A stretch of DNA of 43,257 bases from an uncultured Flavobacteriales bacterium (GTDB taxonomy: Bacteria; Bacteroidota; Bacteroidia; Flavobacteriales; Crocinitomicaceae), in assembly GCA_946480815.1 (NCBI GenBank), contig CAMLLB010000030.1, forward strand, positions 1 to 43,257. The letters are read 5' to 3'. Below, in pieces: positions 31,754 to 40,363 of this stretch. The notes under the pieces were generated by a model. The model saw only the letters and a program-made list of their open reading frames with translations, did no database searches and had not been told where the DNA came from. Position 1 is the stretch's first letter. Each line of letters starts with the position of its first letter. A program made the position numbers and the translations under genes.

Positions 31754-33540
31754 GCGTATCTCCGGAAAAAAATAGTGAAGGACTCGTAACTTTTTCCATC
31801 TACAGTGAAGGGGAAAAGATCAGCGACAGCTTCGAAGTGGTTTCAATCTGGATCCGCAAGGAAGTCAATCGTATTGGTCGTGCCAGACTGGTTTTTGAAG
31901 CGGGAAATATGCCCATGAAAGAAATTCCGGAAAGCGACGACGATACCTTTGCACCCGGCAGCACGATCCGCGTCGAAGCAGGCTATCAAAGCAACGAACA
32001 CATTATTTTCGAAGGAGTTGTAATTACACACAATGTAAACATTCCGGAAGATGATCCCGCTACACTGGAGATCGAATGTGCCGATTTTGTGTTTCCGTCA
32101 ACACTGACACGGAAGAACAACTACTTCGAACAACAAAAAGACAGCGATATTATCTCCACAATTCTTGGCACCTACGCCGGACTTTCGGTTACGGTAGATG
32201 CAACAACGGTTTCGCACCCGGAAATGGTCCAATACTATTGTTCCGATTGGGATTTTATCTGTTCGCGCGCAGACGCAAACGGTTTGATCATTATTACCGA
32301 CCAAAAGAATGTAAATGTCATCAAACCCAAAGTTTCTGCTTCGGCAGTTCTTAAAGTAACTTACGGTGAAGACCTCATCTCGTTCCGCGGAGAACTTCAG
32401 ACAGCGGACCAAACTGCCGGAGTCGATGCTTACGCCTGGGATATCGCTTCACAGGCTGTGATTAAAGCTGCATCGGCTGCTCCATCGCTGAATGAACAGG
32501 GAGATCAAACTCCTTCCGACCTTTCCGAAGCTGTTGGCGGGGATCGCTGGGAACTTCAAACAGAAAGCTACGGAGACTCTTCCCAACTTCAAACCTGGGC
32601 AGATGCACAATCACTCAAAGCGGGGCTATCCCGGATTCGTGGCGAAATCAGGTTCCAGGGCAGCTCACTGGCAGTTCCGGGCTGTTTGATCACACTTGAT
32701 GGACTGGGAAAACGTTTCAACGGTGACGCGTTTATCGGAGCGGTGGAACATTCCATTGAAGACGGTGAATGGATCACAACCGCCGGAATGGGAATCGATC
32801 CCGAAATGGCGACGCAAAACCCGGATGTAGTAACCCCACCGGCTTCCGGGCTTCTTCCCGGAATTGAAGGATTACACATTGGGGTGGTCAAAAAACTGGA
32901 TGGAGATCCGGGTAAAGAATTCCGCATACAAGTGGAAATCCCCTTATTGAACACCGATAAAAACCTGGTATGGGCACGTTTAAGCAATTTCTGGAGCAGC
33001 AATAGTTTCGGTGCATTTTTCATTCCGAATGTTGGTGATGAAGTGGTATTGGGTTTCCTGAACAATGATCCGACTTACCCAATTATATTGGGAAGTTTGT
33101 ACAGTTCGGCAAATCCTGCACCACTGCAGATCGATAAAAAGAATCCCATTCAGTTGATGCAAACCAAAAATGGGATCAAACTGGAAATGGATGATGAAAA
33201 CAAGGTCGTTACAGTAACTACTCCGGGTACGAATAAAATGGTATTGAGCGATAAGGATAAATCCGTTACCCTGGCTGATCAGAACGGGAACAAAATCGTG
33301 CTTTCAGATAGCGGGATCCTGATCCAGGCAGCCAAAGAAATTACGCTTAAGGCCGGAACAGAAGTGAAAGTGGATGCAGGAACAAACGCCAGTGTAAAGG
33401 CCGGAGTGAATGCAACCGTAAAAGGTACGAACGTGGAACTAACGGCAGACGCGAGTTTCACAGCCAAAGGAAATGCTTCGGCAGAATTGTCTGCGGCAGG
33501 ACAAACAGCCGTAAAAGGCGCAATTGTAATGATTAATTAA
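31750..33540 (+). CDS. VgrG-like spike (Pvc8-like)
   Basis: A 596-residue central spike. Residues 1 to about 365 form the gp27-like hub, residues about 374-456 (IGVVKKLDGDPGKEFRIQVE; ARLSNFW; FIPNVGDEVVLGFLNNDPT) form the gp5-like OB-fold, and residues from about 475 form a beta-helix needle with roughly eight-residue repeats (VKVDAGTNASVKAGVNATVK and so on). Three copies would assemble into the spike and carry the PAAR tip encoded by the next gene. No extra effector domain is fused to the C-terminus, so cargo, if any, is not carried as a VgrG extension. Confidence 0.93.
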   Translation: MSVSPEKNSEGLVTFSIYSEGEKISDSFEVVSIWIRKEVNRIGRARLVFEAGNMPMKEIPESDDDTFAPGSTIRVEAGYQSNEHIIFEGVVITHNVNIPEDDPATLEIECADFVFPSTLTRKNNYFEQQKDSDIISTILGTYAGLSVTVDATTVSHPEMVQYYCSDWDFICSRADANGLIIITDQKNVNVIKPKVSASAVLKVTYGEDLISFRGELQTADQTAGVDAYAWDIASQAVIKAASAAPSLNEQGDQTPSDLSEAVGGDRWELQTESYGDSSQLQTWADAQSLKAGLSRIRGEIRFQGSSLAVPGCLITLDGLGKRFNGDAFIGAVEHSIEDGEWITTAGMGIDPEMATQNPDVVTPPASGLLPGIEGLHIGVVKKLDGDPGKEFRIQVEIPLLNTDKNLVWARLSNFWSSNSFGAFFIPNVGDEVVLGFLNNDPTYPIILGSLYSSANPAPLQIDKKNPIQLMQTKNGIKLEMDDENKVVTVTTPGTNKMVLSDKDKSVTLADQNGNKIVLSDSGILIQAAKEITLKAGTEVKVDAGTNASVKAGVNATVKGTNVELTADASFTAKGNASAELSAAGQTAVKGAIVMIN

Positions 33541-33546
33541 AAGACT

Positions 33547-33846
33547 ATGAGTTTAGCAGCACGATTAACAGATATGCATACCTGCCCGATGGTGACACCG
33601 GGAGTTCCGCCCGTACCACATGTTGGAGGGCCAATCAGTGGCCCGGGAGTACCGACCGTTCTGATTGGCGGATTACCGGCTGCAGTGATGGGAGACATGT
33701 GTGTGTGCGTTGGCCCGCCGGATAGCATTGTAAAAGGATCGGCAACCGTAATGATCGGTAAAAAGCCTGCCGCGCGAATGGGAGATACATGTGCACATGG
33801 CGGCGCAATTGTATTGGGATGTCCAACTGTATTAATCGGAGGATAA
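33547..33846 (+). CDS. PAAR tip protein (Pvc10-like)
   Basis: A 99-residue PAAR-repeat protein. CPMVTPGVPPVPHVGGPI (13-30) and the repeated VLIGG/PAAVMGD/PAARMGD/TCAHGG elements are the hallmark of the cone that sharpens the spike. His and Cys residues (His11, Cys13, Cys83, His85) could bind the zinc or iron ion usually found at the tip. No effector domain is fused. Confidence 0.93.
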   Translation: MSLAARLTDMHTCPMVTPGVPPVPHVGGPISGPGVPTVLIGGLPAAVMGDMCVCVGPPDSIVKGSATVMIGKKPAARMGDTCAHGGAIVLGCPTVLIGG

Positions 33847-33847
33847 A

Positions 33848-34249
33848 ATGAACGATAAAACGTATTTAGGGACCGGCTGGGCATTTCCTGTGCGATTTAA
33901 TCAGCTCGGGGTGCACCTGGTTTCCGATGAAGAAGATATTTGGGAAAGCCTGCGGATTCTGTTTTCCACTATTCCCGGCGAGCGTGTTTTCCGCTACAAT
34001 TACGGCTGTCCCATCGATAAATGGGTTTTCTCAAAGATTGATCTTTCGGAACGCACCATGATTATCGACATCATCGAGCAAGCCATTCGAGAGGGAGAAC
34101 CGCGCATTATTACAGATTCGGTAGATGTGGAAATCCGTGATGCAATGGAAGGAATTTTGTGGATCAAAGTGGATTTTACAATCCGGCAGACCAATAGCAG
34201 AAGTAGTTTGGTTTACCCGTTCTATTTTTTGGAAGGAACACAACTTTGA
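33848..34249 (+). CDS. gp25-like baseplate wedge protein (Pvc9-like)
   Basis: A 133-residue protein of the GPW/gp25 family. The motif TIPGERVFRYNYGCPIDKWVF (shown here in part: GERVFRYNYGCP) is the conserved core that nucleates sheath polymerisation at the baseplate. It starts one base after the PAAR stop. A 135-bp gap with a palindromic repeat follows. Confidence 0.92.
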   Translation: MNDKTYLGTGWAFPVRFNQLGVHLVSDEEDIWESLRILFSTIPGERVFRYNYGCPIDKWVFSKIDLSERTMIIDIIEQAIREGEPRIITDSVDVEIRDAMEGILWIKVDFTIRQTNSRSSLVYPFYFLEGTQL

Positions 34250-34340
34250 TAATTACGAATTATGAATGCCTAATTACGAATGAATTGATAATTGAGAAGG
34301 TAAAAGTGAAAAGTTTAAAATAAATGAATTCGCAATTCAC

Positions 34341-34356
34341 TCCGTCAGCTGACGGA
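34341..34356. repeat. 16-bp palindrome inside the eCIS cluster
   Basis: tccgtcagctgacgga is perfect, flanked by cgcaattc on both sides. It lies in the 135-bp gap between the gp25 and baseplate J genes. This resembles the repeat at 19487-19504 in layout (short perfect palindrome flanked by gaattgcg-like arms). It may be an inserted repeat or an internal transcription boundary. Confidence 0.55.
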
Positions 34357-34384
34357 CGCAATTCGCAATTCTTAAACAAATAAG

Positions 34385-37300
34385 ATGGAATCAAGAGACG
34401 GACATAGCAGAAAAGATCGTTTAGATCGCTTGCGCGTTCCCGGCACGTTCAAAATGCTGGACAACGACAAAGCTGTCATGCTCCAAAAACTGATTCAGAT
34501 TGCAGGATGGATCCGCTTTTACAACGACCGGGAAATTCCGCAGGAATATTTTGAAGGTTTCCTGGGCGAACTGAAAGCCTTGCTGAAAAATATTCACATG
34601 AAGCATTCACACGAGGCAATCGGGAAAATGGAACCGTCCCAGGCCTTACTTCTTGCCTTTGTAGAAAACCTGCAAAAGGTAACGGAGAAATACAACAACC
34701 GCTGGAATGATTTTGCCAATTGGTACCTGACAGAATATTTGAAAGTAAGCCCGCTTTCTGTTAAAGGAGATCGTGTTTGGCTGGCTTTCGACAAAGCAAC
34801 TCCGGGAACGATTACGATTGAAAAAAACACCGGTTTCAACCGTAAAAATGCAGATCAGAAAGTCCTTACTTATCGTTTGGAAGACGAATTGATCGTCCAG
34901 GATATTGAAGCAATCAGTGCATATACCGTTTGCTTTGAAAAAAACCCGTACCACTACCCTGCCGCAAATCTGAACTTTGTTACGGCAGTAAAAACACGGG
35001 ATCTCTTACATGACAAGCCGGTCCAGGACCGGAAACTGATCTTCGACAATGAATTTTCCCGCGAGACACGTGCAATCGGAATTCGGATTGCAGCTCCTTC
35101 CCTGGTCTTGCGTGAAGGAAAACGCGTGGTGAATATTTATTTCGAAGCCGAAAACAAAGAATGGCTCAAGACGCTTCAAACCATTGAACCGAAACTGGTG
35201 AAACTGGAATTGCTGAAGATGAAAACAGAGCGGCTCAGATACGAAAAACAGCGATTAGAAAAACTCCGTTCAAACGATCCGGAAGTAAAAGCACGGCTCA
35301 AGGCGGTGAAGCGGGAGTTATCCAAACTCAAATTAAGTCACCTGAAAGGCGACAAATTGAACTTCACGCGGGAGGAACTAAATAAACTGAAATTGGATAG
35401 ACGGGAGATTCACCGAATAAATGGGGTCCGGCAAACGATCCGTTCCAATATCTTCAATAACCTGTTTTACATTACGATCAGTACAGCAACGGGCTGGACA
35501 AACGTAACTGTTTTCGAAGTAAAAAAAGACACTACCAGAAACCGGTTAATCTTAAAACTCCTGCTTCCGGAAGATTTTCCGTCCACAGTTGGTTGTACGG
35601 AAGAAGTACATCACTTCACATCCGAATTCCCAGCGATCCAGATCCGGCTCAATTTCGATGCCTGGCTGTATCCTTTTTCCTGGATCCATCAATTATCGAT
35701 CCAGCGCATCCTGATCCGTACCAAGGTTGAAGGGATCAATGATCTCCAGGTGTACAATGAACTGGGAAAAATCGATAATACGAAATCATTCCCTCCGTTC
35801 GGGATCAATACTTCCGTTGGTACCTGGATGGTGATCGGAAATTATGAAATGGCTATTAAGAACACCAGCAGTATCGATATTTGTGTTAAATGGAATCAGC
35901 TTCCCCTGCATCCGAGAGGATTGAAAGGACATTATGCTGCTTACCCCGGCGATATTGACAACGACAGTTTTAAGATCCGGACGCGCTACCTTAGTGACAA
36001 CAGCTGGTTCCCAACGACATGGAAAAGCAAATTCTCCTTGTTCCGGGATGCTGAAACAGACGATCCAACCGCCGCAAAACTGGATAAAGCAGTAGCGGAT
36101 GAAAGTGATTTCAAGAAAATCTCCATAAAGAAAATGGTTCCCTTCGACCAGTCGGAAGACCATTACAAATACACGATCAAAACGCGAACAGGTTTCGTAC
36201 GATTGACACTGGAAAACCCGGATATGGGATTTGGAAGCCAGGAATACCGCGACCTCTTTACTGAACGCATGATGATGAAGAAATGGAGAAAAAAACGACT
36301 TCCTGTCTTATTCCCACCTATTTTTCCGCACGTGGAAAATATGACACTGAATTACAAGTCTGAAGATATTATTGACCTGCGTAAAAATACACGCAACAGC
36401 AATGTCATCGTTGATCAACTCCATCCTTTCGGGGTTGTTTCCTCCCTGGATTCAAGTACCAATACCGGAATCCCTTTTGTTTTCTCGCAGGAAACAAATG
36501 CCAGTATTCTCATGGGATTCAAACATGTAAAAGGCGGTGAAATCTTTTCAACATTCATCGTATTTGAAGCAACCAGCAATGAAATGACTGTTGATGATAT
36601 TCCTAAAATTGTCATGTATTGGGGCGACGGTTACTACTGGGAAGAAATTCCACGCGGGTTCATTTTAAAGGACGATACCAAGCAAATGACTGTCAGCGGA
36701 AACCTGGTCTATAACTTTCCGTTGCACATTCCACCGAACTTATACGACAAAGACGGTATTTTGTGGATCCGTACCGGTTTTGTTAAAAACCATGAATTTG
36801 TTCCGGAAATCCGCGCTGTTTACAACAATGCAGGTTTGGTTGTCCTGGAAACCAATGATGCTTCGGCAGAGCTCATGCAATCCTTCAAAAACTCGAACGG
36901 TCCGCTTGAACCGGAGAAAAAGCTCCCCGGAATTACGAGTATTGAACAAATCACTACTTTCTATGCCGGACAGGAACTGGAGGATTTAAAAAGCATGCAG
37001 GCCCGCGTTTCCGAATACGTGACGCATCGCGGAAGAGCCGTAACCGCCCGCGATTTTGAATTATTAACGCTCCAGGAGTTTTCCGATATCGGAAAGGTTC
37101 TTTGTCTACCGAATACCAACATTAAGAACAACAAAAAAGGAGTGGTAACGGTAGTCGTTGTTCCTCAAAACAAACTGAAAACGATCGACAATTCAAAACC
37201 CATGGTCCCTTCCGGAATACTTTCCCGAATTGAAGATTATTTGAGCGCACGTGCTTCGAAAAATGTCATTGTGGATGTGATCAACCCGGTTTATGAAGAA

Positions 37301-37717
37301 TTGCAGGTCAAATGTGTCATTCGTCTGGTGGACCAAAACCAGGCGGTTTCTTTGGAATCTATCCAGGAGATCTGTGACAGTTTTATTGCTCCGTGGCAGG
37401 CAAAAGGTACCCTTCCGAAATTCGGAGAACCTATTCATGTCTCTCGCATTTACAACGCTATAAAAGAGGTCGATTTCGTTGCCGGAATTGATTATTTTGC
37501 TGTGATCCGTGTATCCCAGGACAGAACCGAAACCGGTAAACGCAATTACTACCATTTATACAAGCTGGAGGACGAAGAGGAAATCCTGATCCCCAATGAA
37601 CCTTACAAACTATTCGTTCCGGCAGAAACGCACATTATACAAGTGGAGGAAAAAGATAACTCCGTTGATCCGTATGGCTTAGGTGATATGGAGATCGGAA
37701 AAACATTTATCCTTTAA
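34385..37717 (+). CDS. Baseplate J-like protein (Pvc11-like) with coiled-coil insertion
   Basis: A 1110-residue wedge component. The C-terminal third carries the baseplate J signature (HRGRAVTARDFELLTLQEFS, then DIGKVLCLPN), and the N-terminal part resembles Pvc11. Residues about 259-350 (positions about 35159-35440) are an unusually Lys/Glu/Leu-rich segment (KTERLRYEKQRLEKLRSND, RLKAVKRELSKLKLSHL, LDRREIHRIN) predicted to form a long coiled coil or helical hairpin. I know of no such insert in PVC11 or Afp11. It ends 12 bases before the fibre-like gene. Confidence 0.9.
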   Translation: MESRDGHSRKDRLDRLRVPGTFKMLDNDKAVMLQKLIQIAGWIRFYNDREIPQEYFEGFLGELKALLKNIHMKHSHEAIGKMEPSQALLLAFVENLQKVTEKYNNRWNDFANWYLTEYLKVSPLSVKGDRVWLAFDKATPGTITIEKNTGFNRKNADQKVLTYRLEDELIVQDIEAISAYTVCFEKNPYHYPAANLNFVTAVKTRDLLHDKPVQDRKLIFDNEFSRETRAIGIRIAAPSLVLREGKRVVNIYFEAENKEWLKTLQTIEPKLVKLELLKMKTERLRYEKQRLEKLRSNDPEVKARLKAVKRELSKLKLSHLKGDKLNFTREELNKLKLDRREIHRINGVRQTIRSNIFNNLFYITISTATGWTNVTVFEVKKDTTRNRLILKLLLPEDFPSTVGCTEEVHHFTSEFPAIQIRLNFDAWLYPFSWIHQLSIQRILIRTKVEGINDLQVYNELGKIDNTKSFPPFGINTSVGTWMVIGNYEMAIKNTSSIDICVKWNQLPLHPRGLKGHYAAYPGDIDNDSFKIRTRYLSDNSWFPTTWKSKFSLFRDAETDDPTAAKLDKAVADESDFKKISIKKMVPFDQSEDHYKYTIKTRTGFVRLTLENPDMGFGSQEYRDLFTERMMMKKWRKKRLPVLFPPIFPHVENMTLNYKSEDIIDLRKNTRNSNVIVDQLHPFGVVSSLDSSTNTGIPFVFSQETNASILMGFKHVKGGEIFSTFIVFEATSNEMTVDDIPKIVMYWGDGYYWEEIPRGFILKDDTKQMTVSGNLVYNFPLHIPPNLYDKDGILWIRTGFVKNHEFVPEIRAVYNNAGLVVLETNDASAELMQSFKNSNGPLEPEKKLPGITSIEQITTFYAGQELEDLKSMQARVSEYVTHRGRAVTARDFELLTLQEFSDIGKVLCLPNTNIKNNKKGVVTVVVVPQNKLKTIDNSKPMVPSGILSRIEDYLSARASKNVIVDVINPVYEELQVKCVIRLVDQNQAVSLESIQEICDSFIAPWQAKGTLPKFGEPIHVSRIYNAIKEVDFVAGIDYFAVIRVSQDRTETGKRNYYHLYKLEDEEEILIPNEPYKLFVPAETHIIQVEEKDNSVDPYGLGDMEIGKTFIL

Positions 37718-37729
37718 AAAAACAGGATC

Positions 37730-38461
37730 ATGGCTATTAGAAACAGAAATACATTAATTGAGGGTTTTAGTAAAGGACAACGTCCCACTGCAGATGATTT
37801 TAAGAATTTAATCGATTCAACCGTTAATATCCTGGATGACGGTTTTTCAAAGGATGCACAATCCGGAATTAAACTGGCACCTATTTCCGAACAGGAAGGA
37901 ACGGTCATGTCCTTTCTTCAGAATATGACGGATGATACCGGTGGAAGATGGGAATTCGACGTACTCAATAACGACTTGAAAATCAGCCACGTCAACGATA
38001 CCGGAAAAGGACAATCGATTCTCCTGAAACAAAACGGGGAAATTGAGATCGGAAAAGAAGGCAGTGACGTCAATATAAAAGGGACACTGCATGCCGAACA
38101 ACGTTCCGGCAGAATGGTCAGCAAGAAAATTACAGCGAACGGTAAATGGCAAGACCTGACTGATTACCTGGAAGGAATTCACGCCCTGGAGGTAGTTTGT
38201 GTGATGGGAAAACGCCACACCGGGAAACATGCAGTTCTGATAGCACATGCAACACATTGTTTCGGTGCAAAACCACGTATTCGAAAAGTCAGGTCTCATT
38301 TCGGGATCTTCGGAAATAAACTGCTGATCCGTTGGGTGAAATCCAAAAACGAACGTGCGTGTAAATTACAGGTCAGAACACGCTTTATGCTTGGAAACGA
38401 GATTTTAATCCGGGGATCGATTACTTCACTTTGGGACAATCCCTTACTGGAAAATGTGTAG
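37730..38461 (+). CDS. Adhesin/tail-fibre-like protein of the eCIS
   Basis: A 243-residue protein placed between Pvc11 and Pvc12. The N-terminus (TLIEGFSKGQRPTADDFKNL, IDSTVNILDDGFSKDAQSG) has a pattern I associate with Bacteroidota tail-fibre and eCIS-linked proteins, and the C-terminus (GKHAVLIAHATHCFGAKPRI, HFGIFGNKLLIRWV, LQVRTRF then SLWDN) resembles a distal beta-rich, lysine/arginine-rich head. A role in baseplate attachment or receptor binding is likely but inferred. The family recall is unverified. Confidence 0.65.
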   Translation: MAIRNRNTLIEGFSKGQRPTADDFKNLIDSTVNILDDGFSKDAQSGIKLAPISEQEGTVMSFLQNMTDDTGGRWEFDVLNNDLKISHVNDTGKGQSILLKQNGEIEIGKEGSDVNIKGTLHAEQRSGRMVSKKITANGKWQDLTDYLEGIHALEVVCVMGKRHTGKHAVLIAHATHCFGAKPRIRKVRSHFGIFGNKLLIRWVKSKNERACKLQVRTRFMLGNEILIRGSITSLWDNPLLENV

Positions 38462-38464
38462 GTT

Positions 38465-40363
38465 ATGTTTATAAAGAAACGCGAACGTACGGACAATTTT
38501 TACCAGGAACTCCAGGAAAAAACACTCGAGCGCCTGCAGGAATTAAGTGGTGATGTATGGACAGATTACAACATCCATGATCCGGGTGTGACCATTTCGG
38601 ACAACATGAACTATGCCTTGTTCGAATTGCAGTACAAACTGGAACTTCCCTTTCGTTCATTTCTTGGTCAGCACAGCAGTGAATATGCAAGCAAGGGTAT
38701 TTTACCGGCTGAGACCATTTTTGCACAATCGATCGTAACCCCGGAAGATTACGAGCAATTATTTCTTGACGAGATTCAAAACCTCGAAAGCTGTTCTGTC
38801 GACTTTGCAAATGGTTTTTACCAGGTCCGTGCTTCGGTTTCGCTCAGGAATCCGGCTATCACAGAAGATAATGTAAAAGAAGACCTCTTCGTATTGTATC
38901 ATCAAAACAGGAACTTATGTGAAGATTTGCGTTGGGAAGACATTCATATACTAACCAAATCAGCAGGAAAGCGCAAAAAGAGAGAGGAAGATGCACCACA
39001 GGTTGAAAAAACATATGATCTGAATCACTCCGAAGGACCGATCAAAATTCAGGATTACCATTCGTTCCAATTAGATTTCCCGGACGTATACGGAATCGGA
39101 CATCGTGGACTTCCGCAGGAAGCATCGGAGCGGAATAAAGCACATGTTTTGCAGCTGAAAGGCTATTTGCTGATGATGGATTTCCTGATGGCAAATGTTA
39201 CCGAACAGGTACAAAACACACCGCAGTTAATCAGTTTCACAGATCCTCCTCCGGCAGGAACTGTTTCATTGATTTCCATTCCTGATGTAAACAAGGTGGT
39301 AGACCGGGCTAAATTCAGTAAGAATAACCAATTGCAGACCGCAACTTCAATCCAGAATAAAAAATCCGGGTTCCTTGATATCCTGGATACCTTGTATGGA
39401 GAAGACACGGCACAATTCTTCCAGGATTTTCAACCTCCAAAGTCAAAGATCAGTTATCGTGCTGCACTTACGGAGGAATTACCCGAACTCAATCGAAACC
39501 GGTTCCGTTCTTTCAATAAATTAAAGCCGACGGAAAGCAATATTGTCTTTAAAGAACTCTTCTCGCTGCTTCATGGAAATAAAATCGAATCCGAAATTCC
39601 GGTACGTGATCTGCTCAAAAAACACGACCTGGACCTGCTTCCCGATTCCGTTTTCTTTGAGCAATACGAAGTTTACCTGGATATCGCCCCGATTTCAGGG
39701 GTTTTCTATGATCCGATCTTTAATGAAACACCGCAGAATATTCCAACCCACGAAATGGATTGGAAAGAAGAGTATTTTGCTTCCCTGCAGGCTGAGATCA
39801 GTTTGATCCGCAGAAATGCCATTTTTGAAAGTTTCCTGGAGGTCGGAGCAAATGCCGGAAATTACCGCATGATCCAATTGAGTGAAAATGGCCGGTGGAT
39901 CCTGGTATTCCGTTATCCGGGGAAAGAAGACTGGATGATTCTCGGCACATACAGAACACGCGATCATTTGATCCGTTCTGCAAACCGTTTCTGGGCATTT
40001 ATGCGCTTTTTAAACCCTGAAAGACATTTGTTTTACCTGGTTGAACACCGGTTACTGCGGTTTGCTTATCCGGGCAAGCACGATCAGGAAGACGGAAATA
40101 CCTTATCCATCATTGCTTCCAGCCGTTTTGAGAATCAGGAAATGCACAAACGGCTGGAACAGTTGTTACAGGAACGACTTCCGGCACATTTGAGCATAAA
40201 ATTATACCGTGTTCAGCCGGAACATATCTACGATTTCGAACAGATCTATTACAAATGGCGCGAAGCCCTGGCCAATCGGGACACAAAAAAACTGATCCAT
40301 TTCTCAGAGTCGATCAATGCATTTTTCACTGTAAGTAAATCGTTTTTAACTAAGATCCGATGA
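38465..40363 (+). CDS. Baseplate protein (Pvc12-like)
   Basis: A 632-residue wedge protein. The start IKKRERTDNFYQELQEK, followed by DYNIHDPGVTISDNMNYAL and FELQYKL, is the conserved Afp12/Pvc12 opening; the YNxHDPGxTI motif is typical of these baseplate partners of the J-like protein. The remainder is long and poorly conserved. It ends in an ATGA overlap with the tape-measure gene (40360-40363). Confidence 0.88.
   Translation: MFIKKRERTDNFYQELQEKTLERLQELSGDVWTDYNIHDPGVTISDNMNYALFELQYKLELPFRSFLGQHSSEYASKGILPAETIFAQSIVTPEDYEQLFLDEIQNLESCSVDFANGFYQVRASVSLRNPAITEDNVKEDLFVLYHQNRNLCEDLRWEDIHILTKSAGKRKKREEDAPQVEKTYDLNHSEGPIKIQDYHSFQLDFPDVYGIGHRGLPQEASERNKAHVLQLKGYLLMMDFLMANVTEQVQNTPQLISFTDPPPAGTVSLISIPDVNKVVDRAKFSKNNQLQTATSIQNKKSGFLDILDTLYGEDTAQFFQDFQPPKSKISYRAALTEELPELNRNRFRSFNKLKPTESNIVFKELFSLLHGNKIESEIPVRDLLKKHDLDLLPDSVFFEQYEVYLDIAPISGVFYDPIFNETPQNIPTHEMDWKEEYFASLQAEISLIRRNAIFESFLEVGANAGNYRMIQLSENGRWILVFRYPGKEDWMILGTYRTRDHLIRSANRFWAFMRFLNPERHLFYLVEHRLLRFAYPGKHDQEDGNTLSIIASSRFENQEMHKRLEQLLQERLPAHLSIKLYRVQPEHIYDFEQIYYKWREALANRDTKKLIHFSESINAFFTVSKSFLTKIR

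Noticed and set aside
33250..33540. Repeats at the end of the spike gene as a CRISPR-like or tandem DNA repeat
   Set aside because: They are protein-level beta-helix repeats in a coding frame and are not identical at DNA level.
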